This document shows, in pieces, positions 1 to 5,610 of a stretch of 10,054 nucleotides of DNA (its first letter is position 1; each line of letters opens with the position of its first letter). This DNA is from SCTG01 sp036005325. GTDB lineage: Bacteria > Nitrospirota > Nitrospiria > Nitrospirales > NS-4. A program made the position numbers and the translations under genes. The notes beneath the pieces are model-generated. The model had not been told where the DNA came from and did not search any database. It was given only the letters and a program-made list of their open reading frames with translations. The stretch spans positions 1 to 10,054 of the forward strand of contig DASYQR010000010.1 in assembly GCA_036005325.1 (NCBI GenBank), in the 5' to 3' direction.

Positions 1-227
1 AGGGCCTCCCGTACGACCAGCTTCACTTCAACGATGAGAAGCACACGCTGGGCATCCCCTACCACGCCTTCATCGAGGACCGCCACGAGCACGCCCATCG
101 CATCGCGGGGACCGGTGCCTTGGTCTATCTGCTCACGCGGCCCTGGAATACCGACCCACTTGACCACTCCAACATCCGCCGCGTGGACTCATGGCACGAG
201 ATTCTGGAGTACTTATTGTGCGACTGA
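1..227 (+). CDS. HAD-superfamily hydrolase, 5'(3')-deoxyribonucleotidase-like, C-terminal fragment
   Basis: The reading frame is open from the left edge (first full codon at base 3) to TGA at 225-227, giving the last 74 residues of a protein whose start lies outside the window. The visible part contains 'FIEDRHEHA' followed by 'LVYLLTRPWN' and then 'RRVDSWHEILEYL'. This order is typical of the C-terminal half of nucleotidase-like HAD phosphatases: an acidic motif IV (E-D) that helps bind magnesium, a beta strand ending in R/Q-PWN, and a closing R-V-x-x-W-x-E-I segment. The inferred role is cytoplasmic dephosphorylation of a nucleotide or similar small phosphate ester. The catalytic N-terminal DxD motif is not in the window, so activity cannot be judged. 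The last bases overlap the start of the next gene, which suggests translational coupling. Confidence 0.65.
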   Translation, partial: GLPYDQLHFNDEKHTLGIPYHAFIEDRHEHAHRIAGTGALVYLLTRPWNTDPLDHSNIRRVDSWHEILEYLLCD

Positions 228-679
228 AGATCGCCCTCGGCCTGCTCTTGTTGCTGCCGGTCGCGACCGATCACGCTTGGGGGATCGACGCCGGCCACAC
301 CACGTTCGGGGTCGGCCCGGGAGGGGCCTCGGTGAAGGCTGAGTGGGCCGTGGCCATCAAGGGCTCGTTCGAATACCGATGCGATTTCGACGGAGGTTCG
401 AAGAAGGCCATCGTTCTGTATCGCTTGGCCGGCAAGGAGTGGACAGCGCTGAGCACCTGCCACACTGCCGGAGGACCAACAACCTTCGGTCATATGCCGC
501 CGAGCGCCGCGGGCATTCGCTTCGCCGTGACGGGATGGTACGGCGAGGGCAACGCCTGGAAGCAGTGCGATCTGAACGGATGGAAGAAGAACGTCGACGG
601 GTCGTACCTCACGTGCAAGTCGCCGGACGGGGGGTGGCTCATGTTCACCTGCGCCAAAAGCCTATGCCGCAAACCCTAG
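218..679 (+). CDS. Small secreted protein with six cysteines, function unknown
   Basis: I choose the GTG at 218 because GGAG at 206-209 lies 8 nt upstream and because this start gives a clean Sec signal peptide: MRLK, a leucine-rich core of about ten residues, then a polar region ending near 'DHAWG'. An in-frame ATG at 191 has no Shine-Dalgarno sequence and would put nine polar residues in front of the signal. The protein is 153 residues; the mature part of about 130 residues has six cysteines (YRC, STC, KQC, LTC, FTC, SLC), enough for three disulfides in the periplasm or outside the cell. It is rich in Gly, Trp and Lys, with no recognised domain. The start overlaps the stop of the upstream gene by 10 bases. 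I do not recognise the family. Confidence 0.7.
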   Translation: MRLKIALGLLLLLPVATDHAWGIDAGHTTFGVGPGGASVKAEWAVAIKGSFEYRCDFDGGSKKAIVLYRLAGKEWTALSTCHTAGGPTTFGHMPPSAAGIRFAVTGWYGEGNAWKQCDLNGWKKNVDGSYLTCKSPDGGWLMFTCAKSLCRKP

Positions 680-699
680 ACATTTAGCTCACTGATGTC

Positions 700-885
700 G
701 CGGGTCCTGCCCCCGCATAGCCCAGTGCAGCTGGGCGTTTCGCCGTCGAAGTCCCGGAACCCGGCTGTACGCCCCGCGCTGCATCTGGGCGCCCATGCGG
801 TGTCACCCGCTCGATTGCAACGGGTCATGAGCACGGTGGGATGCCGAGCCGACAGGACCCCGGAGCCGCAGACGGCAGGACCCGC
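700..885. repeat. Intergenic segment bounded by a perfect 12-bp inverted repeat
   Basis: GCGGGTCCTGCC at 700-711 is the exact reverse complement of GGCAGGACCCGC at 874-885. The two arms enclose almost the whole gap between the secreted-protein gene and msrA; the right arm ends one base before the msrA stop codon. A related sequence, GACAGGACCCC, lies at 851-861. Inside are smaller palindromes: GCCCAG/CTGGGC at 720-725 and 731-736 with a 5-nt loop, TGGGCGCCCA near 786-795, and ACCCG/CGGGT at 805-809 and 821-825. No convincing gene is present. The arrangement resembles a short non-autonomous element with terminal repeats or a structured 3' region, but no flanking target duplication is evident, so the nature is open. 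Confidence 0.4.
720..740 (+). terminator. Weak candidate terminator hairpin
   Basis: A 6-bp GC-rich stem (GCCCAG at 720-725, CTGGGC at 731-736) with loop TGCAG is followed by GTTT. It is placed about 40 bases after the stop of the secreted-protein gene, where a terminator would be expected. The T-run is only three bases long, so this could also be simply part of the palindromic content of this gap. Confidence 0.25.
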
Positions 886-1356
886 TTAAATGTGACAGCT
901 GCCGCCGCCGCGTTTGGCGACGTACTGCTGGTGATAGTCCTCGGCCATCCAGAATTCTGACGCGGGCGTGATCTCCGTCACGATCGGCCGCTTGTAGACT
1001 CCGCTGCTGTTGAGCTTATCTTTGGAGGCCCGCGCCGCGGCCTCCTGTTGCGGCGTGTGGTAGAAGACCGCGGAACGGTACTGCGAGCCAACGTCCGGCC
1101 CCTGCCGGTTCATTGTCGTCGGGTCGTGATTCGCCCAGAACACCGCCAGCAGTTCCTCATACGACACCTGCGCGGGATCGTATTCCACATGCACCACTTC
1201 TGCATGGCCGGTTTGTCCCGTGCACACATCGTGATAGGTCGGGTTCTTAAACGTGCCGCCGCTGTAACCCACCGCCGTCGAAGTCACGCCTTTGACGTTG
1301 CGGAACGCCTCCTCAACGCCCCAGAAACACCCCGCGCCGAATGTCGCTTTTTCCAT
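886..1356 (-). CDS. msrA: Peptide-methionine (S)-S-oxide reductase MsrA
   Basis: This 156-residue protein reduces the S-epimer of methionine sulfoxide in proteins and free methionine, repairing oxidative damage with electrons usually supplied by thioredoxin. The signature GCFWG is at residues 9-13, with the catalytic cysteine at position 10, followed by 'VEEAFRNVKGVTSTAVGYSGG' split across the usual conserved block and 'HAEVVHVEYDP'. The conserved 'FWANHDPTTMNRQGPDVGSQYRSAVFY' region follows in the middle. The C-terminus carries 'GGGSCHI'; Cys154 is in the place where many MsrA proteins have a resolving cysteine in a GYCG motif. Length matches short single-domain MsrA enzymes, without a fused MsrB or signal peptide, so it should be cytoplasmic. 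The start has AAGGAG 7 nt upstream (CTCCTT at 1364-1369). It stands alone, facing away from the toxin-antitoxin operon. Confidence 0.96.
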   Translation of the reverse strand: MEKATFGAGCFWGVEEAFRNVKGVTSTAVGYSGGTFKNPTYHDVCTGQTGHAEVVHVEYDPAQVSYEELLAVFWANHDPTTMNRQGPDVGSQYRSAVFYHTPQQEAAARASKDKLNSSGVYKRPIVTEITPASEFWMAEDYHQQYVAKRGGGSCHI

Positions 1357-1389
1357 CGTAGTGCTCCTTCAAGACATTCACGCAATTTC

Positions 1390-1418
1390 ATCCTAGCGTA
1401 GAATAAGGCCCGATTCAA
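1390..1418 (-). promoter_or_regulatory. Predicted sigma70-type promoter of msrA
   Basis: Read on the minus strand, TTGAAT (1418-1413) is followed after 17 nt by TAGGAT (1395-1390). Each box matches the sigma70 consensus at four of six positions and the spacing is ideal. Transcription would begin around 1383, leaving a short leader that contains the ribosome binding site at 1364-1369. This is a pattern match only. Confidence 0.35.
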
Positions 1419-1462
1419 CCGAGGATTTCAACCTTCCCGGTTCCTCGCGTGTCTCATAGGCA

Positions 1463-1497
1463 AGGACACGAGCCAGCCTGTACATCATAATTGATGT
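1463..1497 (+). promoter_or_regulatory. Predicted promoter and operator of the toxin-antitoxin operon
   Basis: AGGACA (1463-1468, four of six to consensus) is followed after 17 nt by CATAAT (1486-1491, five of six). The inverted repeat ACATCA-TAAT-TGATGT spans 1482-1497 with 6-bp arms and lies directly on the -10 box. HigA-type antitoxins commonly bind such palindromes through their HTH domain and repress their own operon, so this is the likely autoregulatory operator. The expected transcription start (about 1498) is only a few bases before the first ATG at 1501, so the transcript may be leaderless; no Shine-Dalgarno sequence is visible upstream of 1501 or 1507. Confidence 0.5.
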
Positions 1498-1500
1498 TGC

Positions 1501-1857
1501 ATGGTCATGGATTTTATAGTAGAGTTCTATGAGACAGCAACGGGGAAATGCCCGGTGCGGAACTTTCTGGACGCGCTGAAGATCAGCGATCCCGACGACT
1601 TCGCAGCGGTAGTCGCCGGCCTGGCCAAACTACGGAACCGGCAGTTTCACCATGAGCCGCTGTCCAAGGCGATTGGCGACGGACTGTTTGAACTGCGTCA
1701 CGTAGGCAAACTCAATACCCGCGTGCTGTGGTTTTTCATGAAGGGGCGCCGGATCGTCGCGGTGCACGGCATCCGTAACAAAGGCCAGGCCATTCCCGCC
1801 CGCGACCGCGAGACGGCGCGGAAACGCATGCTCGACTGGCTGGAAAGAGCTGACTGA
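1501..1857 (+). CDS. higB: RelE/HigB-family toxin (phage Gp49-like)
   Basis: The 118-residue product has the pattern of the RelE/HigB toxin superfamily of the Gp49-like type: N-terminal 'FIVEFYETATGKCPVRNFLDAL', a helical middle, then 'GLFELRH...TRVLWFFMKGRRIVAVHGIRNKGQAIP' and a C-terminal 'ETARKRMLDWLE' helix. Family members are ribosome-dependent mRNA endonucleases that stop translation when the antitoxin is degraded. The basic and aromatic residues around Arg74, Trp77, Arg82-83 and His89-Lys94 are in the region where the active site normally lies, although which residues are catalytic cannot be assigned by eye. The toxin-first order is typical of higBA. The stop TGA overlaps the antitoxin start by one base. 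An alternative start is ATG 1507; neither has a Shine-Dalgarno sequence. The symbol reflects family and gene order, not proven orthology. Confidence 0.85.
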   Translation: MVMDFIVEFYETATGKCPVRNFLDALKISDPDDFAAVVAGLAKLRNRQFHHEPLSKAIGDGLFELRHVGKLNTRVLWFFMKGRRIVAVHGIRNKGQAIPARDRETARKRMLDWLERAD

Positions 1858-2204
1858 TGAAAAAGAGTAATTTCGACCGCTACCTCGCAGAGCAGCTGAA
1901 AGATCAGGCGTTTGCCGCCCGCTTTGAGCGCGCCGGCGAGGCATGGGATGTGGCGATCCAACTCGCCGTCCTCCGCCAGAAATCCGGCCTTTCTCAGAAG
2001 GATCTCGCCCGGCTTCTCAAGACCTCCCAGCAGCAGATCAGCCGGTTGGAGTCTCCCGGCTACGAAGGCCACTCCCTGGGCACCCTGCGCCGCGTTGCCC
2101 GCGCTCTGCATGCCCGGGTCCGCATCATATTCGAACTGGAAAAGAAAACGACCGGGACGCACGTGGCCGAGGCGGCGATACGCTACCGTGCCAGACGGAG
2201 CTGA
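1857..2204 (+). CDS. higA: HigA-type antitoxin, XRE-family HTH regulator
   Basis: This 115-residue protein carries a Cro/C1-type helix-turn-helix at about residues 34-90: 'AIQLAVLRQKSGLSQKDLARLLKTSQQQISRLE' gives the scaffold and recognition helices (SQKDLA and SQQQISRLE), followed by 'SLGTLRRVARALHARVRIIFEL', the usual closing part of the XRE fold. The N-terminal 30 residues (with 'AFAARFERAGEAWDVA') form the extension seen in antitoxins paired with Gp49-like toxins. It should bind and neutralise the toxin and repress the operon by binding the palindrome at 1482-1497. The start overlaps the toxin stop (TGATG), so translation is coupled. The C-terminus is basic ('RYRARRS'). Confidence 0.87.
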   Translation: MKKSNFDRYLAEQLKDQAFAARFERAGEAWDVAIQLAVLRQKSGLSQKDLARLLKTSQQQISRLESPGYEGHSLGTLRRVARALHARVRIIFELEKKTTGTHVAEAAIRYRARRS

Positions 2205-2207
2205 GTA

Positions 2208-2315
2208 GTGAAGAAGAAAAACAAGGCAGAATTCTGGAAGCTCGTCCGCGCCCGCAGAAAGCAATCGACGCTCTCGCTCAGACAGCTTAAAGCACGCCTG
2301 AAGATGAAGAAGTAG
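2208..2315 (+). CDS. Possible small, highly basic 35-residue protein
   Basis: A GTG at 2208, three bases after the antitoxin stop, opens a 35-codon frame ending in TAG at 2313-2315. It is preceded by GGAG at 2197-2200 with 7 nt spacing, a better ribosome binding site than those of the two genes before it. The peptide begins KKKNKAEFWKLVRARRK and ends LKARLKMKK; about 15 of 35 residues are Lys or Arg, with only one acidic residue, and much of it could be one amphipathic helix. No family is recognised. It may be a third product of the toxin-antitoxin operon, a nucleic-acid-binding peptide, or a chance frame. Its size is below the usual gene-calling limit. Confidence 0.4.
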   Translation: MKKKNKAEFWKLVRARRKQSTLSLRQLKARLKMKK

Positions 2316-2332
2316 TCGCCGGCCTCCTCGGG

Positions 2333-2382
2333 TTAAAAACGGGGACAGGCAGCTTTTCTCAGAAGAAAACCAGCCAGTCCCC
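2333..2382 (-). terminator. Long stem-loop terminator, possibly a REP-type repeat
   Basis: GGGGAC (2341-2346) pairs with GTCCCC (2377-2382), GGC (2348-2350) with GCC (2373-2375), and TTTTCT (2354-2359) with AGAAAA (2364-2369), around a 4-nt loop. On the minus strand the stem is followed by GTTTTTA (2339-2333), which makes a good rho-independent terminator for the isomerase operon; the stem begins inside its stop codon. On the plus strand there is no T-run, so it is a weaker stop for the toxin-antitoxin operon. The GGGGACAGGC arm also resembles dispersed palindromes that I recall from environmental bacterial genomes, so it may be one copy of a repeat family. Confidence 0.65.
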
Positions 2383-4127
2383 TACCCCAACACCTTCTCT
2401 ATCACTGTCTGTAGCCTCTTCAGCCCCGCCTCCACATCCGCCCCCAGATGCAGACGGATCGCGCGGCGGTTGCGCTTGCTTAGACTGAGGAAGTCGCCGA
2501 GCGCCTGCGCGGCCTTGAGCACGCCGAACGTGTAGGGCTCGTCGGGGATCGGCAGGTCCTCTGCGTCGTCGGACGTGATCTGGATAAACACCCCCGAATT
2601 CGGTCCGCCCTTGTGCAGCTGTCCGGTCGAGTGGAGGAACCGCGGACCATAGCCCAAGGTCGTCGCCACCTTTTTCTTATCGCGCACCCGCAGCCGGATG
2701 CGTTGCAACGCCTCATGCGACGCGTCGGTCCGCTCCACATAGACGTTCAGTGCCACATAGTCGCCCGCCTGGACCCGCACGAGATGGGCTTTCAACGCCT
2801 CTTCCAACGTGGACGCGCCCTTGAGCGCCTGACAGTTGGCGGCGTCGCCGTAGATTTTGATTCCCTCGGCGGACAGCACCGGCTCTTCCTCCGGCAGGAG
2901 GCCGGTCTTCTTGTACTCGTCCAGGAAGTTCTTCGTGTAGTCCTTGCTCTCCTGGACGTTAGGCTGGTCGAAGGCGTTGATCCCCAACAGCGAGCCGGCT
3001 ACGGCCGTCGCCATCTCCCATCGGAAGAACTCCTCGCCGAGATTGAGCAGGTCCGTGAGCTCGACGCGGATCACGGGATGGTCGGCCTTCTCCAACGCTG
3101 CGACTTTGGCGTCCTGGTCCGAGTCAGGCTTGCCTGAGTAGCGGATGTACGCAAAGAGTCGATCCCTTCCATACACATCCGGCGGGCCGAGCGGCTCGTC
3201 ATCGACAGGGATGATACCCTTGCCTTCCTTGCCGGTGCTCTCGGCAATGAGCTGCTCCAGCCACGCGCCGAGATCGCTGATCGCCGGAGACGTGACGAAC
3301 GTGATTTTGTCGCGGCCCTGCTTCGCCAGTTCGCCGAGGACGATCCCGAGCATCACGCCCGGATTGTCCTCCGGCGGGACGTGGGAGTCGCAGCTTTGGC
3401 GCATGCGCTCGGCCCGATCGAGCAGGTGTTCGACGTCGACGCCCATAATCGCGGCGGGCACGATGCCGAAGTTGGAGAGCGCGGAATAGCGCCCACCGAT
3501 GTCCGGCACGCCCGGCAGGATGTCCCGGAATTTGCTCTCTTGAGCCAGACTTTCGAGCAACGAGCCGGGATCGGTGATGGCGATGAAGTGCTCGCCGGCC
3601 TTGTCGCCCTTGACCTGGCGCAGACGGTCGAAGAAGTAGCGGTAGAAGACCAGCGGCTCGATGGTCGAGCCGGACTTACTGGAGACGATACAGAGCGTCC
3701 TGGCCAGGTCCACCCGCTTCTCGAAGCTGCGCACCTGCGCCGGTACGGTGCTGTCCAGCACATGCAGTTCCGGGAAACCAGGCACGACTCCGAAGGTCAT
3801 ACGAAAGACTTCCGGGCAGAGGCTGCTGCCGCCCATGCCCAGCAGGAGCGCGTGCTTGAAACCCGCCGCGCGTACCGATTCCGCCACGCCTTTGATGCGG
3901 GGCAGCTGGTGCAGTTGCTGCTCCGTGATGTGTAACCAACCGAGCGCATTGCGAATGATCTTCTGATGGGTGGGGTCCTGGTGCCACAGGATCGGATCCT
4001 TCGACCAGAGTCTGCTGACGAACCCGTTCTGCCGTAGTTCCTTCAGCTTGGCCTGCACGCCGGCGTCCAGCGCTCCCAGCGCATAGACGTGCTGCTTCAC
4101 CTTCGGATTCCTCTCAGCCCCCGTCAT
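2382..4127 (-). CDS. pgi: Glucose-6-phosphate isomerase, type found in transaldolase/PGI fusions
   Basis: The 581-residue protein interconverts glucose 6-phosphate and fructose 6-phosphate in glycolysis, gluconeogenesis and the pentose phosphate route. Two SIS sugar-phosphate binding domains are visible: 'LLGMGGSSLCPEVF' at 95-108 and the phosphate-binding 'SSKSGSTIEP' at 149-158. 'GGRYSALSNFG' is at 211-221, 'LIAESTGKEGKGIIPV' at 293-308 (Glu296 in the position of the usual catalytic glutamate), 'INAFDQPNVQESK' at 383-395, and 'GYGPRFLHSTGQLHKGGPN' at 492-510. The last block is characteristic of the PGI half of bifunctional transaldolase/PGI enzymes rather than of the classical E. coli-type enzyme. 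Here no transaldolase domain is attached, and the N-terminus begins directly with the short region that would follow the linker. Start supported by GGAG at 4136-4133. The upstream gene ends 11 nt before, so the two are probably one operon. Confidence 0.9.
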   Translation of the reverse strand: MTGAERNPKVKQHVYALGALDAGVQAKLKELRQNGFVSRLWSKDPILWHQDPTHQKIIRNALGWLHITEQQLHQLPRIKGVAESVRAAGFKHALLLGMGGSSLCPEVFRMTFGVVPGFPELHVLDSTVPAQVRSFEKRVDLARTLCIVSSKSGSTIEPLVFYRYFFDRLRQVKGDKAGEHFIAITDPGSLLESLAQESKFRDILPGVPDIGGRYSALSNFGIVPAAIMGVDVEHLLDRAERMRQSCDSHVPPEDNPGVMLGIVLGELAKQGRDKITFVTSPAISDLGAWLEQLIAESTGKEGKGIIPVDDEPLGPPDVYGRDRLFAYIRYSGKPDSDQDAKVAALEKADHPVIRVELTDLLNLGEEFFRWEMATAVAGSLLGINAFDQPNVQESKDYTKNFLDEYKKTGLLPEEEPVLSAEGIKIYGDAANCQALKGASTLEEALKAHLVRVQAGDYVALNVYVERTDASHEALQRIRLRVRDKKKVATTLGYGPRFLHSTGQLHKGGPNSGVFIQITSDDAEDLPIPDEPYTFGVLKAAQALGDFLSLSKRNRRAIRLHLGADVEAGLKRLQTVIEKVLG

Positions 4128-4138
4128 TGACTCTCCTC

Positions 4139-4573
4139 TTATTTCTCGAGGCGCGTGATCTTCCTGGCCTGGGCTTTGACGCCGAATCCCTCACCCTTGG
4201 AAGTGCGCATATTGTCCGCCGGCGCATCGATCACGGCTTCCATGAGGATACGATCTCCAACCGCGAGGACCATCGCCTTCTCATCTCCCATCTGGCACCG
4301 AGACGAATAGATGGCCGCAATCGATCCCGTCTCGTCTTTCAGGGTAAATTCTTCGATGCACAGGGGCCGATTGGTGCCGTCATGCCCTCCATACGAGATG
4401 ACATTTTGCACCGTCCCCTGAAGGGTGACGAGTTGGCGATGGAACAATTCGGGGTCTCCCATGATGGATTTGATGGGAGTCACTGCTTCATCGGCAAACA
4501 CGGATGCGCCGCAGACAAGATACAGCGCGACAACCACTCCCAGCCACTTTCTTCCAGGCACGAATGCCTTCAT
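4139..4573 (-). CDS. Exported OB-fold-like protein, function unknown
   Basis: The 144-residue product has a Sec signal peptide: basic start (MKAFVPGRKW), hydrophobic core 'LGVVVALYLVCGASVF' and a likely cleavage after 'SVFA' before DEA at about residue 27. Cys21 is preceded by Val, so it does not form a normal lipobox. The mature part starts 'PIKSIMGDPELFHRQLVTLQGTVQNVI', followed by 'FTLKDETGSIAAIYS' and 'LAVGDRILMEAVID'. This succession (x-L-V-x-L-x-G-x-V, then D-x-T-G, then V-G-D-x-V) is typical of a small OB-fold barrel of the kind found in periplasmic nucleotide- or oligosaccharide-binding-like proteins; the ligand cannot be told. Two cysteines (LCIEE, SRCQ) could form a disulfide. AAGGAG lies 8 nt upstream of the start. 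It is probably the first gene of an operon with pgi, though no functional link is apparent. Confidence 0.75.
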   Translation of the reverse strand: MKAFVPGRKWLGVVVALYLVCGASVFADEAVTPIKSIMGDPELFHRQLVTLQGTVQNVISYGGHDGTNRPLCIEEFTLKDETGSIAAIYSSRCQMGDEKAMVLAVGDRILMEAVIDAPADNMRTSKGEGFGVKAQARKITRLEK

Positions 4574-4628
4574 TGCTTGTTCTCCTTTCGCCTCACTGTG
4601 TCTTCATCCACGGCAGAGGCAATTCTTG

Positions 4629-4657
4629 ACGATAGCAGCCCCGCTCAGGCCGATCAA
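4629..4657 (-). promoter_or_regulatory. Predicted promoter of the OB-fold protein/pgi operon
   Basis: On the minus strand, TTGATC (4657-4652) and TATCGT (4634-4629) are separated by 17 nt; each matches the sigma70 consensus at four of six positions. It lies in the 112-base divergent gap shared with the zinc operon. A plus-strand TTGACT at 4673-4678 may be the -35 box of the zinc operon, but no convincing -10 partner follows it. I could not recognise a Zur box (the zinc-repressor palindrome) in this gap. Confidence 0.3.
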
Positions 4658-4685
4658 GGTCTTTCCGGTTCGTTGACTTTGCAAA

Positions 4686-5600
4686 ATGAGGATGCTACCG
4701 TCCCGACCAATGCGGAGGCCCTTCGCCATAGCGCTGTCCATCGCGCTTGCCGTCCCCTTGCTCCCTCTCCCAGCCATTGCGGCCGATCTCGTCAAGATCG
4801 TGGCCACGTTGCCCATTCTGAAGGAGTTTGCCGACCAAGTGGGACGCGAACGGGTGGAGGTGCGCACCCTCATCACCGGCCTGGAAAGCGAGCACTCCTA
4901 TTCACCCAAACCCAGCGACCTCAAGGCCCTCAGCGAGGCCCGCCTGCTCCTGGAGGTCGGGTTGGGATTGGAAGTCTGGGTGAGGGGGCTCGTCAAGAAC
5001 GCGGGGAACCCTCACCTGCGCGTCATCACAACCTCCAAGGGCGTCGGGCTGATCCGCGACCACACCGCTGAGACGATCTCATCCCCATCCGGCAATCCCC
5101 ATATCTGGCTTGACCCGGAGAACGCCAAGGCAATGGTCCGACATATTGCGGAGGGCCTCATCGCAGTGGACCCGACCCACAAAACCGACTATCTGAATAA
5201 TCTGGCCGACTACCTGCGGCGACTGGATCGAGCGCAAAAGGACCTCCAGGCGCGTGTGGCGTCTCTCCGCGACCGGCGCATTGTGACTTATCACCCGGCC
5301 TGGCCCTACTTCGCCCGTCGGTTCGGTTTCAAGATTGAAGGGAACATCATTCAGCAGACAGGGATGGAGCCCTCGGCCACCCACCTCGCCAAAATCGCCC
5401 GACGGATCAAGACCGGCAAGATCAAAGTCATCGTCTCAGAGCCCCAACTCAATCAAAAGGTGGCGCAGGCCTTGGCGGATGAAACCGGCGCCCGGCTCGT
5501 GGTGCTCTCCCCGCTTCCCGGCACGATCAAAGGCACCGAGACATACCTGGCACTGCTGGAATATAATGTGGATCAGCTCGTCGCCGCGCTTCAATCGTAA
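4686..5600 (+). CDS. znuA: Zinc ABC transporter, periplasmic metal-binding protein
   Basis: This 304-residue protein is a cluster A-I (TroA/ZnuA) solute-binding protein that captures zinc, or less likely manganese, in the periplasm and hands it to the permease. A signal peptide covers about residues 9-33 (MRRPFAIALSIALAV... ending PAIAA). Metal ligands are visible as His70 in 'ESEHSYSPKPSD' (with Glu69 beside it, as in E. coli ZnuA), His139 in 'NPHIWLDP' and His203 in 'TYHPAWPYFARRFG'. The fourth ligand, often Asp in 'lDPL', is replaced by Ser275 in 'VVLSPLPG', so binding would rely on three histidines plus water or Glu69. There is no histidine-rich loop. The start is uncertain: ATG 4686, 4692 and 4710 are all in frame, none has a good Shine-Dalgarno sequence, and 4710 gives the most compact signal peptide. 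It is the first gene of a five-gene run. Confidence 0.92.
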   Translation: MRMLPSRPMRRPFAIALSIALAVPLLPLPAIAADLVKIVATLPILKEFADQVGRERVEVRTLITGLESEHSYSPKPSDLKALSEARLLLEVGLGLEVWVRGLVKNAGNPHLRVITTSKGVGLIRDHTAETISSPSGNPHIWLDPENAKAMVRHIAEGLIAVDPTHKTDYLNNLADYLRRLDRAQKDLQARVASLRDRRIVTYHPAWPYFARRFGFKIEGNIIQQTGMEPSATHLAKIARRIKTGKIKVIVSEPQLNQKVAQALADETGARLVVLSPLPGTIKGTETYLALLEYNVDQLVAALQS

Positions 5601-5610
5601 CTCGCGACCC

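Noticed and set aside
695..889. 64-codon plus-strand frame between the secreted-protein gene and msrA
   Set aside because: Low-complexity, Pro/Arg/Ser-rich product, no ribosome binding site, overlaps the inverted-repeat segment and the msrA stop.
4508..4520. Possible lipoprotein signal (Cys21) in the OB-fold protein
   Set aside because: Residue before the cysteine is Val, not Gly/Ala/Ser, and a normal Sec cleavage site follows.
4127..5071. 314-codon plus-strand frame across the OB-fold gene and znuA
   Set aside because: Lies antisense to one well-supported gene and out of frame in another; product is a shadow rich in Arg, His and Pro with no domain.
5335..5610. Upstream extension of the znuC frame
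   Set aside because: Overlaps the znuA C-terminus out of frame and encodes Ser/Pro/Arg-rich sequence; the ABC domain begins after ATG 5611.
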